Assembly: GCA_019750295.1 (NCBI GenBank)
Contig: JAIEOS010000039.1
Span: 1-41,053 of the forward strand
Origin: Bdellovibrionales bacterium
GTDB taxonomy: Bacteria > Bdellovibrionota > Bdellovibrionia > Bdellovibrionales > JAGQZY01
Length of the DNA: 41,053 nucleotides
Direction of reading: 5' to 3'
Both the position numbers and the translations under genes were made by a program. This document shows positions 1 to 7,037 of this stretch, in pieces; within the stretch, counting starts at the first letter, position 1, and each line of letters opens with the position of its first letter. Under the pieces are notes generated by a model that was given only the letters and a program-made list of their open reading frames with translations, was not told where the DNA came from and did not search any database.

Positions 1-1
1 C

Positions 2-412
2 ACGATGGCTACGGGAGACATGGCTTTTACGAAGCCAAAGAACAAAAAGAAGGTGTTAGAGATTCTTGAGAAGTTTGGCCTCAAGTATGGTGTGACGCTG
101 GTCTACCACGGGATTAATGTGAATCATCTTCATCTGCAGATTAAGCTTTCCAATCGATATGGGTATTATAAGTTCATCCGCGCGGTCACGGCGGCGATTG
201 CGATGGCCGTGAGTGGTGTGAATCGATGGAATAAAAACTCTTCGGGTCGAAAGTTTTGGGATTATCGGCCATTCACACGTGTAGTGATGGGGTATAGGGA
301 TTCGGTGCGACTGAATGATTATCTTCAGATCAATCAGCTGGAGGGCTTCGGGGTGCAGAGACCTATTGCTCGACAGATGGTGGCTGAGCGATGGAAGTAC
401 TCTAGCTCGTAA
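2..412 (+). CDS. REP-associated (Y1/HUH) transposase, 5'-partial
   Basis: This is the C-terminal part of a single-strand HUH transposase of the RAYT/Y1 type. The reading frame is open to the window edge, and the first 30 or so residues typical of the family are missing, so the true start lies upstream. Counting from the first ATG at 5, the metal-binding HUH pair is visible as NHLHLQI (His41, His43). A later helix contains YLQINQ, the likely place of the nucleophilic tyrosine. Proteins of this family act on short palindromic REP-like sequences. Several long palindromes occur elsewhere in this window, but no link can be shown. Whether the complete gene is intact is unknown. A secreted protein gene follows after 192 bases in which I see no gene or strong structure. 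Confidence 0.72.
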   Translation, partial: TMATGDMAFTKPKNKKKVLEILEKFGLKYGVTLVYHGINVNHLHLQIKLSNRYGYYKFIRAVTAAIAMAVSGVNRWNKNSSGRKFWDYRPFTRVVMGYRDSVRLNDYLQINQLEGFGVQRPIARQMVAERWKYSSS

Positions 413-604
413 AGGACCTCGCCTTCTTCTTTTTAATGAAGACTTTCTCATATTGCGCCGACAAACTTATGCGTGTCTAATAAGTGTAGATAAATTTATC
501 AGCTGTCGGGTTAATAACGGAAGTGTCTCAAACTGAGATGAGTTCTTGGCGATATGCGATTAGGGCTGACGTTTTTTGGCTCAGTTCTTGGATAGTAGTT
601 TGGT

Positions 605-1381
605 ATGTGCAAAGCAAAAAAGATTTTAATTCTAATGCTTCTAGGACTTATCAGTTTTCCTGCATTGGCCAACGAAGTTGTTGATGGCGATGAAGAGGAT
701 GACTCTGACCTTATACAACGCCTTGTTCAGCAAGCGCCCGTTCCCACTCCACGCCCAGCGCCTCGAGTCACTCCGGTTCGCTCCACTCCTCGACGTGCGG
801 CCCCGGCTCGCGTGGAACGCACGGATGATGAAGACTATGCCACAGACTTCGACGACCAAGTTCAAGAAACCGGCTATGTGGATCGCAATCTAACGGGTTT
901 ACTCAGTCGTGTTTCCTCACAAGCTTGGAAGCAGGCCACTCGATCTCGCCGAGTCGCTAATTTTTGTGGCGGTGGTTATCGGTCCGGGAACAGATCTAAA
1001 TGTATGTGTGCCGCTGGCGTTGCCGATGCACTCCTCGCTTCAGGAGTTTGTACCACTCGCCCCAGCTCGAACGCTCTTCAAATGCATACCAATGGTGTTT
1101 TAAGAAGGGCTTGCCCTCGTTTAAATTTAAGTAATTCCAGAGATCCCGGTCGGGCTCCCGCAGGAAGCGTTATCGTTTACGCGGGACATGCAGGTCGCCG
1201 TGTTCACAATTTTGGACACGTTGAGATTAAAGTTCCAGTGACTCGCGAACTGTTGCAAACAATGGGTCGCGCTGGAGCCGGATTAAGAGAAGGTGGCTTT
1301 ATGTACTGTAGTGACTATTGTTCACCTCGCCCAACTTTAACTAGAACCAACCGCGTTGCTGCGATATACAACCTAAGATAA
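605..1381 (+). CDS. Secreted CHAP-like (NlpC/P60-type) hydrolase candidate
   Basis: The 258-residue product has a clear Sec signal peptide (residues 1-22, ending in FPALA). An acidic and Pro/Arg-rich linker follows (about 25-85), then a C-terminal cysteine-rich domain. That domain has the layout of a CHAP/NlpC-P60 papain-like fold: a cysteine pair at the start of a helix (KCMCAAGVADAL, Cys133 and Cys135), a GSVIVY beta strand, and a histidine in NFGHVEIKV (His205). Such domains cleave peptidoglycan peptides. The exact family is inferred from the order of Cys and His, and the match is weak. Extra cysteines (YCSDYC) suggest disulfides, consistent with export. The next gene starts 9 bases downstream with its SD beside this stop codon, so the two are probably co-transcribed. 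Confidence 0.62.
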   Translation: MCKAKKILILMLLGLISFPALANEVVDGDEEDDSDLIQRLVQQAPVPTPRPAPRVTPVRSTPRRAAPARVERTDDEDYATDFDDQVQETGYVDRNLTGLLSRVSSQAWKQATRSRRVANFCGGGYRSGNRSKCMCAAGVADALLASGVCTTRPSSNALQMHTNGVLRRACPRLNLSNSRDPGRAPAGSVIVYAGHAGRRVHNFGHVEIKVPVTRELLQTMGRAGAGLREGGFMYCSDYCSPRPTLTRTNRVAAIYNLR

Positions 1382-1390
1382 GGAGTCATT

Positions 1391-1864
1391 ATGAAGAGCA
1401 TTTTAATTGTTTTTATCTTAAGTCTTCAAGGAATCGCCTCTGCCGCTACGCGCGCGCCCGCGTGTGCGAACTGCTCTCGCGCAGATGCACTGATTGCCGA
1501 AATCGATCAAAAACGGGTGAAGTGCGAACCGATGAATTCAGCCACGTTTCAGATCCAAAGAGACTTCGTTCGTCGCGGGACTTTAATCACGCGTCGACTA
1601 CTCACAGAAGCGTCTTTCAATGAATCTCATGCAGAACAAGTTTGGTTAATGGTTTCTAAAGTCGCCGCCTATGACGTCGAGTCTTTCTTAGTTCAAGATA
1701 TTGGACTGTCGCAATTTAGACAGCATAAAGCGCTACTGAATGCGGCGATCGATCGAATGGTACAAAGTGGTAAATTCTCCGCCGCCCTTAAACTTCAGTT
1801 GCAGGAGTACGTGGGTCTAATCCCCAATAAAGATCGACTTAAAGATATTCGTTGCGAGTTTTAA
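1391..1864 (+). CDS. Small exported protein of unknown function
   Basis: The 157-residue product starts with a Sec signal peptide (about residues 1-18, cleavage near ASA). Its start is set by a strong SD, AGGAG, 6 bases before the ATG. The mature part begins with a CxxC pair (ACANCS) and has two further cysteines, one near residue 45 and one third from the end (RCEF), so two disulfides are plausible. The rest is predicted mostly helical. I do not recognise the family. It lies 9 bases after the CHAP-like gene and probably shares its transcript, so it may be a partner or inhibitor of that enzyme; this is inference only. Its stop codon interleaves by 4 bases with that of the convergent gene. Confidence 0.6.
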   Translation: MKSILIVFILSLQGIASAATRAPACANCSRADALIAEIDQKRVKCEPMNSATFQIQRDFVRRGTLITRRLLTEASFNESHAEQVWLMVSKVAAYDVESFLVQDIGLSQFRQHKALLNAAIDRMVQSGKFSAALKLQLQEYVGLIPNKDRLKDIRCEF

Positions 1865-2517
1865 TAAAGAAAAGAGAGCCCAACGGTTAAACCGAGGCCA
1901 TTGAGAGAAAAATCTTTTTGGCCTGCGAGCTCACTGACTCGGACCGCTTGATACTCCAGCATAGTTTTAAACGCCGTAAATTTAGAAAATCCAATTTCAA
2001 AACCAACTCCACCTTTACCACCATAAGAGAATCCGAGGGATTGCTCATCCACATCTGCAGGAGGATTGGCCATCTCCATGGATTTGATTCCCCCAATGGC
2101 GGAGATCTCGAGGACAGGTCTAAACACACTTCTTAACGAGGGCTTAATCTGAAGTCCAAGGATCAGATCTGCCGCAAGAATATTGGCCCGGTAATCTTCC
2201 TCCGCAATCCAAGTTTGAGTGGCGGCATACCACAAGGATCCACCATAGATGAATCTGACATGGGACTGCCCCGAGGACGCTAAATAAGTTGCTCCATATC
2301 CGTAGCTGCCCGTAGGGCTTTTTTCTTTATCATCGATAAATGAGTACATCTGTAAACCATAGTAATGATCACTTCGTTTATAAGGACCGTAACAAGGCTC
2401 TTTCTCACCATTCCAGTTGACACAAACATCACGATCACGCTCGTCACTTCCCCAGAGCCAACCGGCCTGCGCCGTATGTGCAACTAAAATAGAAAATAGG
2501 ATCACAAGAAAACGCAT
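1861..2517 (-). CDS. Predicted outer-membrane beta-barrel protein
   Basis: The protein of about 218 residues has a signal peptide (MRFLVILFSILVAHTAQA). Alternating Gly/aromatic strands follow (YGYGATYL, FIYGGSLWYA, LSFLY), and it ends in an aromatic residue, as outer-membrane barrels do. A small N-terminal segment has two cysteines (DVCVNW, EPCYGP). The size suits an 8- to 10-strand barrel. The start is taken as the ATG at 2517, which overlaps the stop of the upstream lipoprotein gene as TGATG; a TTG one codon earlier is the alternative. Translational coupling suggests that the barrel and the beta-propeller lipoprotein work together at the outer membrane. No specific family is recognised. Confidence 0.6.
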   Translation of the reverse strand: MRFLVILFSILVAHTAQAGWLWGSDERDRDVCVNWNGEKEPCYGPYKRSDHYYGLQMYSFIDDKEKSPTGSYGYGATYLASSGQSHVRFIYGGSLWYAATQTWIAEEDYRANILAADLILGLQIKPSLRSVFRPVLEISAIGGIKSMEMANPPADVDEQSLGFSYGGKGGVGFEIGFSKFTAFKTMLEYQAVRVSELAGQKDFSLNGLGLTVGLSFLY

Positions 2518-3431
2518 CAAGGAACCACCAATAAAAACTCGGGAGTACTCAATATGCCTTGCCCAAGGACTCCGACGTAAACACCTTCAGAGGTCAACTC
2601 AACGATGTAGTTAAATATTCGATCGACAACTAAGAGATTGCCATCAGCTCTTTGGGCAATACCACCAGGGGCACCTAAAATGCTGGGGTTACTAAATGTG
2701 GCCTGAGCTGTCGCGAGATTCGAGCTATAAACAATTATGCTGTCGGTTGTTCCCGACCACGCCGTAGCAATACTTCCGTTACTCATGACAAGACAACCAG
2801 TGGCGTCCGTTGTACCCGCGATTCCTGAGGCCCGAGTGGCAATTTGCGTGCCTGCATCATTGTAGGTGCGAACCACGTCGGATGTGAGTGAGCAGTGAAC
2901 AAATCCACCCGCTGGCAGAGCACTCAACTGAGTGCCCCCATTTTGCAAAGCACGGGGCCAACCCCCGCTCGTAATTCTTAATCCAGCTGATGTAAAACGC
3001 TCGACGTTGTTGGTCTCTATCACAAGAATATCGCCATTATTTAATTGGGTGAGTCCGCGAATATTTCCAGTTAAGTTTCCGTCGGTAATCAAATTGCGAG
3101 AACTGCAATCCGTTCTATTCACCGCAACAATGCGATCAGCACCGTCCACTGCGACCGCGAACTCTTCGTTACCCGCGAGCCAGCCAATGCCATAAACTGT
3201 CTCGGAACTATTATTGAGATTAAACGCAACTCTCTTGTAATTTCCAAGGGCATCTAATACTAGGACGGCCCGTGTACCACTGTTTGTAACTAAAATATCG
3301 CCCGATTGCATGCAGACGTCTTCGACATTATCGTCTTCGTCATCTTTGGGAGCACAGGAACCCGAGAGAAGGCCCACCAATGACAGGCCGATCATGGTCT
3401 TAAAATGTCTTTTAAATAAGGATTTAAACAT
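2517..3431 (-). CDS. Beta-propeller (NHL-like) lipoprotein
   Basis: The product of about 304 residues has a type II signal peptide with lipobox LSGSC followed by an acidic linker (DDEDD), so it is predicted to be a membrane-anchored lipoprotein. The remainder consists of repeated segments of the kind GDILVTNSG, GDILVIETN and GNLLVVDRI, typical of NHL/SMP-30-like propeller blades, each starting with a G-D/N-x-L-V strand. Such propellers usually bind proteins or ligands rather than catalyse. The ATG at 3431 is preferred over the GTG at 3443 because GGA lies 8 bases before it. The gene is first in a two-gene unit with the beta-barrel gene (TGATG junction). About 207 bases separate it from the divergent LCP-like gene, leaving room for promoters on both strands. 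Confidence 0.62.
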   Translation of the reverse strand: MFKSLFKRHFKTMIGLSLVGLLSGSCAPKDDEDDNVEDVCMQSGDILVTNSGTRAVLVLDALGNYKRVAFNLNNSSETVYGIGWLAGNEEFAVAVDGADRIVAVNRTDCSSRNLITDGNLTGNIRGLTQLNNGDILVIETNNVERFTSAGLRITSGGWPRALQNGGTQLSALPAGGFVHCSLTSDVVRTYNDAGTQIATRASGIAGTTDATGCLVMSNGSIATAWSGTTDSIIVYSSNLATAQATFSNPSILGAPGGIAQRADGNLLVVDRIFNYIVELTSEGVYVGVLGQGILSTPEFLLVVP

Positions 3432-3638
3432 TTGTTTTTCCACTTTATTTTATCGGTCGTTTAGATATATTAATTGACGAATAAGCCGCGAAATCGACCG
3501 AATGGTGCGGAAGCCTAGACTATGGATGGGCCGACCCTAGGACTTCGGACTGTCTAATAAAGCGACCTTGCTGTTAATTTTTCAGATATTTTAGAAAAAC
3601 CTTAACACCGATTATTTTTAAGGCTCTACTCTCGAGCG

Positions 3639-4781
3639 ATGCGACGACTCTTTCAACTCTGTTCCTCGACACTCCTTATTTCAAACTTCGCTTTTGCCGG
3701 CGAGCCCACTTTAATGAATCCTGAGAACGATGCCCGATTGGTCCAATCCTTACAACTGGCCGACTCCCGCACATCGGATCGAATCAATATTTTAGTCATT
3801 GGCCTTGACGAAAAAAACAATCGGAGTTCGGAAACACCTCTCGATGCTCGCTCTGATATCATGACGATCATTTCTCTCGACAAAGTTAAAAAGAAAGTGA
3901 GTTTATTCTCTTACGGACGAGATCTCGAGCTCACTCCCAGTTGCTCACAGCGAATCAGTGGTCGCAATCGCGGAGACAAACTTCTCAGTTCGACGTACCT
4001 TCTCGCAGGACGTCGAGTTTTTGTAAAATGCTTAGAGCAGATGACCGTTGAGTTTTTAAACGTCAATGAGGGATTTAAAAGGGAGTATTTGGACTCCCAA
4101 GGGCGATTTCAAATTCACGCGGTCTTCGAAGCCACACGCAGCTATACGATGAGCCATGTGACCAAAGAGGCTTTCGAACAAACAAAACGAAACTGGCTGT
4201 TTTTCATGAGAACCTATGGTTTGATGAGCTTTCAGGAATTGCTCTCCGTGGCTGTGAATCGACAAGCTCTCAAAGAAAATTTTAACGAAGCCTTGGCCGA
4301 TGACTCCACTCCCACGGATCAACTGCTGAGCACCCAAATCGTCACAGAAGAACTGCAAGAGAGAAAAAAATATCCCGCAGGCTCCTACCAACGTTCGTTT
4401 AATTTTGCTTTATTTTTGAGTGACATCCTCTCGTGGGTGGCGTGCGGAATAAAGTCTAACGAAAACTCCCGTCCATTTTTTATGGGCGAGATTTTTGGGG
4501 AAACTCTTAATAAATATTTGGGTCGCAGTACCGACTTCGCTACTTTTGAGCGAAGCCTGGTTTCGCATGCTGGACCGAATGACCATCTCTTAAAGTACGC
4601 CGGCTATGCTTCGGGAGTGTCTCCCGTGAGAATCATCCAGTGGGGTGAGGAGCGCGGGGTTTATTCGATCTATGAGAACGGCGAGCTGCAAATCTCTAGG
4701 AGAAATCACGGCCAATTTCTTCCCGCCCTCAAAGTCGTAAAAGTGATGCCCACACCGCCCAACTGTTATACACCCTTATAG
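3639..4781 (+). CDS. LytR-CpsA-Psr (LCP)-like exported protein
   Basis: The 380-residue protein has a signal peptide (cleavage near FAFA). Its first domain resembles LCP phosphotransferases: INILVIGLDE, then ARSDIMTIISLD, then VSLFSYGRDLEL. This matches the NILLLGxD, RSDTIMLLS and LLSIPRD signature, keeping the RSD and the RD arginine that contact the pyrophosphate of the polyprenyl substrate. KLLSSTYLLAGRRVFVKCLEQ fits the following LCP helix. The C-terminal 200 residues do not match the family in my reading. LCP proteins attach polymers to peptidoglycan. They are best known in Gram-positives, and a soluble exported copy without a transmembrane anchor is unusual. The start is supported by the signal peptide, but its SD is weak. 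Confidence 0.6.
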   Translation: MRRLFQLCSSTLLISNFAFAGEPTLMNPENDARLVQSLQLADSRTSDRINILVIGLDEKNNRSSETPLDARSDIMTIISLDKVKKKVSLFSYGRDLELTPSCSQRISGRNRGDKLLSSTYLLAGRRVFVKCLEQMTVEFLNVNEGFKREYLDSQGRFQIHAVFEATRSYTMSHVTKEAFEQTKRNWLFFMRTYGLMSFQELLSVAVNRQALKENFNEALADDSTPTDQLLSTQIVTEELQERKKYPAGSYQRSFNFALFLSDILSWVACGIKSNENSRPFFMGEIFGETLNKYLGRSTDFATFERSLVSHAGPNDHLLKYAGYASGVSPVRIIQWGEERGVYSIYENGELQISRRNHGQFLPALKVVKVMPTPPNCYTPL

Positions 4782-4840
4782 ATTTTCTAATTTCCAGTCT
4801 TCGACTCGCTTTTCCCCCATTAAAATATTATGTTCCAGAA

Positions 4841-5344
4841 ATGCGTTTAACTGCTCTCGCCCTTTGGATCATCGTCTCCACTTTTTCGGCCCACGCCCAC
4901 ACGAGCCGTTGTCATCTGTCCAACAACGTTGAACAAAAGATCTTTGATCTCCAGTTGGGCTCGCACATCAAGCTTAAACTCTATTTACCAGCCCCCTACT
5001 CGAGCGAAAAAATTTTAAAAACTCCAAGCGATTTTAGTTTTCAAAAAGACTCTCAGGGAAGCACTACAGGTATCTATCTCCATTACACCTCCGATGAGGG
5101 CCATAAAATTCAAGGATTGATCGACTACGGAAACGGAACGCTTTTGATTCTCAACACCGAATTGGGCTCACCGGCGATGGATCATTTCAAATACTTCTGT
5201 CCGCATCAGGCTCAGGAACCCACGGGGGAAATCACCAGTCAAACGCTCTACGGCCTCGCGCCCCATCTGGCAAAAATTGTGACGGCTAAGGTGATGCTCG
5301 ATTCCAGGGGAGCGAGAGCATTACCCCTTGGCTTTAGCAGATGA
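4841..5344 (+). CDS. Small exported protein of unknown function
   Basis: The 167-residue protein has a short signal peptide (MRLTALALWIIVSTFSAHA). The mature part is beta-rich and has two cysteines (SRCHLS near the start, KYFCPH near residue 127) that could form a disulfide. No catalytic motif or known family is recognised. It follows the LCP-like gene by 59 bases and precedes the thioredoxin-fold gene by 18 bases, all on one strand, so the three may be co-transcribed. The SD is weak. Confidence 0.5.
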   Translation: MRLTALALWIIVSTFSAHAHTSRCHLSNNVEQKIFDLQLGSHIKLKLYLPAPYSSEKILKTPSDFSFQKDSQGSTTGIYLHYTSDEGHKIQGLIDYGNGTLLILNTELGSPAMDHFKYFCPHQAQEPTGEITSQTLYGLAPHLAKIVTAKVMLDSRGARALPLGFSR

Positions 5345-5362
5345 CTCTATTAAAGATGGATT

Positions 5363-5911
5363 ATGGCTAAGTATACAACCCCCGGCAATCTCGGAAGCAT
5401 CTGTCCTGATTTTAATCTCCCCGGCACAGATAACAATGCACACTCATTATCCAACTACAGCAACGGTAAAGGTCTGCTCGTGATGTTCATCTGTAATCAC
5501 TGCCCTTACGTTATCGCCGTACAGGATCGCATCCTCGCTCTGGCTCACGAGCTCATTCCGATGGGACTCAATATCGTCGCCATTTCGTCCAACGACGCCG
5601 CAAAATATCCCGCCGACTCTTTTGACAAGATGAAAGAACGTGCGCAGGAAAAGAAGTACCCCTTCCCCTATCTTTATGACGAATCCCAAAAAGTGGCGAA
5701 AGCCTTTGATGCCGTTTGCACGCCCGACTTTTTTCTCTACGATAAAGATTTAAAATTGGTTTATCGCGGAAGACTCGATGACTCATGGAAAGTTCCCGAG
5801 CAAGTGACCCGTCAAGAACTTCGCGGAGCCGCGCTTAAAGTGATCAATGGCGAGAGTGTTCCCGATCAGCAGTACCCCTCAATGGGTTGCTCGATTAAGT
5901 GGAAGTTTTAA
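5363..5911 (+). CDS. Thioredoxin-fold (AhpC/TSA-Redoxin-like) protein
   Basis: The 182-residue protein has no signal peptide and is predicted cytoplasmic. It has the peroxiredoxin/TlpA-like arrangement: an N-terminal APDF-like strand (ICPDFNLPGTD), a LLVMFICNHCPYV strand carrying a CxxC active site (CNHC), NIVAISSND, and the cis-Pro loop VCTPDFFLYD. The CNHCPY motif is typical of the YneN-like thioredoxin family, whose members are probably thiol oxidoreductases or peroxiredoxin relatives. SIKWKF at the C-terminus is also typical of this family. The start has an AAAGATGGA purine-rich SD. The stop codon interleaves by 4 bases (TTAA) with that of the convergent ftsY. Confidence 0.85.
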   Translation: MAKYTTPGNLGSICPDFNLPGTDNNAHSLSNYSNGKGLLVMFICNHCPYVIAVQDRILALAHELIPMGLNIVAISSNDAAKYPADSFDKMKERAQEKKYPFPYLYDESQKVAKAFDAVCTPDFFLYDKDLKLVYRGRLDDSWKVPEQVTRQELRGAALKVINGESVPDQQYPSMGCSIKWKF

Positions 5912-7011
5912 AGAATTGAGTTGGCGAATTCTGTGGGTGAAAATGGGCGGAGGTCTTCGACGGCTTCTCCGACACCGATCATTTTTACAGTGAGTCCTAC
6001 GTCGCAGGCGATTCCTACGGCGACTCCGCCTTTGGCTGAGCCGTCCATTTTTGTGAGAATCACTCCGTTAACACCCAAGGCCTGATTGAATTGCTCCGCT
6101 TGCACGAGTGCATTTTGGCCGGAGTTGGCATCGAGAACTAGGATGACTTCGTGAGGAGAGCCCGGCATGGCTTTATCCATCACGCGATGGATTTTCTTTA
6201 ATTCTTCCATGAGGTTTTTTTGCGTGTGTAAGCGGCCTGCGGTATCGACGATCACTACATCAAAATTTTGCGCGACACCTTTTTTGATGGCGTCGAAACC
6301 AATTGCACTAGGCTCTTTGGTGTTTTCGGGACTATAGATTTCCACTTGAGCTCTTTCGCTCCATACGCGCAGTTGTTCGTCGGCCGCCGCGCGGAAGGTA
6401 TCACCAGCGGCGATCAAAACTTTTTTACCTTGAGCTTGCAGTTGGGACGCGAGTTTTCCAATGGTCGTGGTCTTCCCGGCTCCGTTGACTCCGACCACCA
6501 TCCATACCGTCGTGCCGATGGGATTTAATTTAAAAGGGAGCTCGGTTCCCACCGTGGCCACATTTCCCTTCTCTAAAATCTGAACGATCTCTTTTCGAAG
6601 AAGTTCCTTAAGTCCATCAGCGTTCAATTCGCCCCCGGCATTCGCTTCGAGTTTGGAAAAGAGTCTTTGCACCGTTTTAGGACCCAAATCGCTGGTGTAG
6701 AGGACTTCTTCGATAAATTCGAGCTGATTTCGATCGAGTTTTTGGGAAGACATATTCGAGGAGATTCGTCCCCAGAAACTTTGGCGCGTATTCGTGAGGG
6801 CTTCATTTAAACTCTTAAGGCGAGGCTTTTCCTGAACTGTTTCTTTTTTGGCTTCGACCGCCTTTTGTAGGGCTTCGAGCTCTTGCTGAGCCTTGGTCTT
6901 TTTGGCGGGCGCTTTGCCCTTGAAGAGAAAATTATAGACAAAAAATAGGGATATCGCGGCGGCAGAACCGCCACCGATCATAACTTCGGGTGTGAGTAGT
7001 AATTCAAACAT
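5908..7011 (-). CDS. ftsY: Signal recognition particle receptor FtsY
   Basis: This 367-residue GTPase docks SRP-ribosome complexes at the inner membrane. The sequence starts with a transmembrane anchor (about residues 11-30), followed by a Lys-rich charged linker (the A region) and then the NG domain. The G domain shows GVNGAGKTTTIGKL (G1 P-loop), DTFRAAADEQL, DTAGRLHTQKNLMEEL (G3), LTKMDGSAKGG (G4 TKxD) and GVGEAVEDLRPF at the end. All GTP-binding motifs are intact. It is the last gene of the glyQS-ppdK-smc-ftsY run; the smc-ftsY pairing is also seen in other bacteria. The SD lies inside a 16-bp palindrome just upstream. There is no terminator before the convergent thioredoxin-like gene. Confidence 0.97.
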   Translation of the reverse strand: MFELLLTPEVMIGGGSAAAISLFFVYNFLFKGKAPAKKTKAQQELEALQKAVEAKKETVQEKPRLKSLNEALTNTRQSFWGRISSNMSSQKLDRNQLEFIEEVLYTSDLGPKTVQRLFSKLEANAGGELNADGLKELLRKEIVQILEKGNVATVGTELPFKLNPIGTTVWMVVGVNGAGKTTTIGKLASQLQAQGKKVLIAAGDTFRAAADEQLRVWSERAQVEIYSPENTKEPSAIGFDAIKKGVAQNFDVVIVDTAGRLHTQKNLMEELKKIHRVMDKAMPGSPHEVILVLDANSGQNALVQAEQFNQALGVNGVILTKMDGSAKGGVAVGIACDVGLTVKMIGVGEAVEDLRPFSPTEFANSIL

Positions 7012-7012
7012 G

Positions 7013-7028
7013 TGCTCTTATAAGAGCA
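7013..7028. repeat. 16-bp perfect palindrome overlapping the ftsY RBS
   Basis: The sequence TGCTCTTATAAGAGCA is perfectly self-complementary and fills most of the 26-base gap between smc and ftsY. The AAGAG that would serve as the ftsY Shine-Dalgarno sequence lies in its downstream half. A hairpin in the mRNA would therefore hide the ribosome site. It could equally be a protein binding site or chance. Confidence 0.5.
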
Positions 7029-7037
7029 AAAGGCCGA

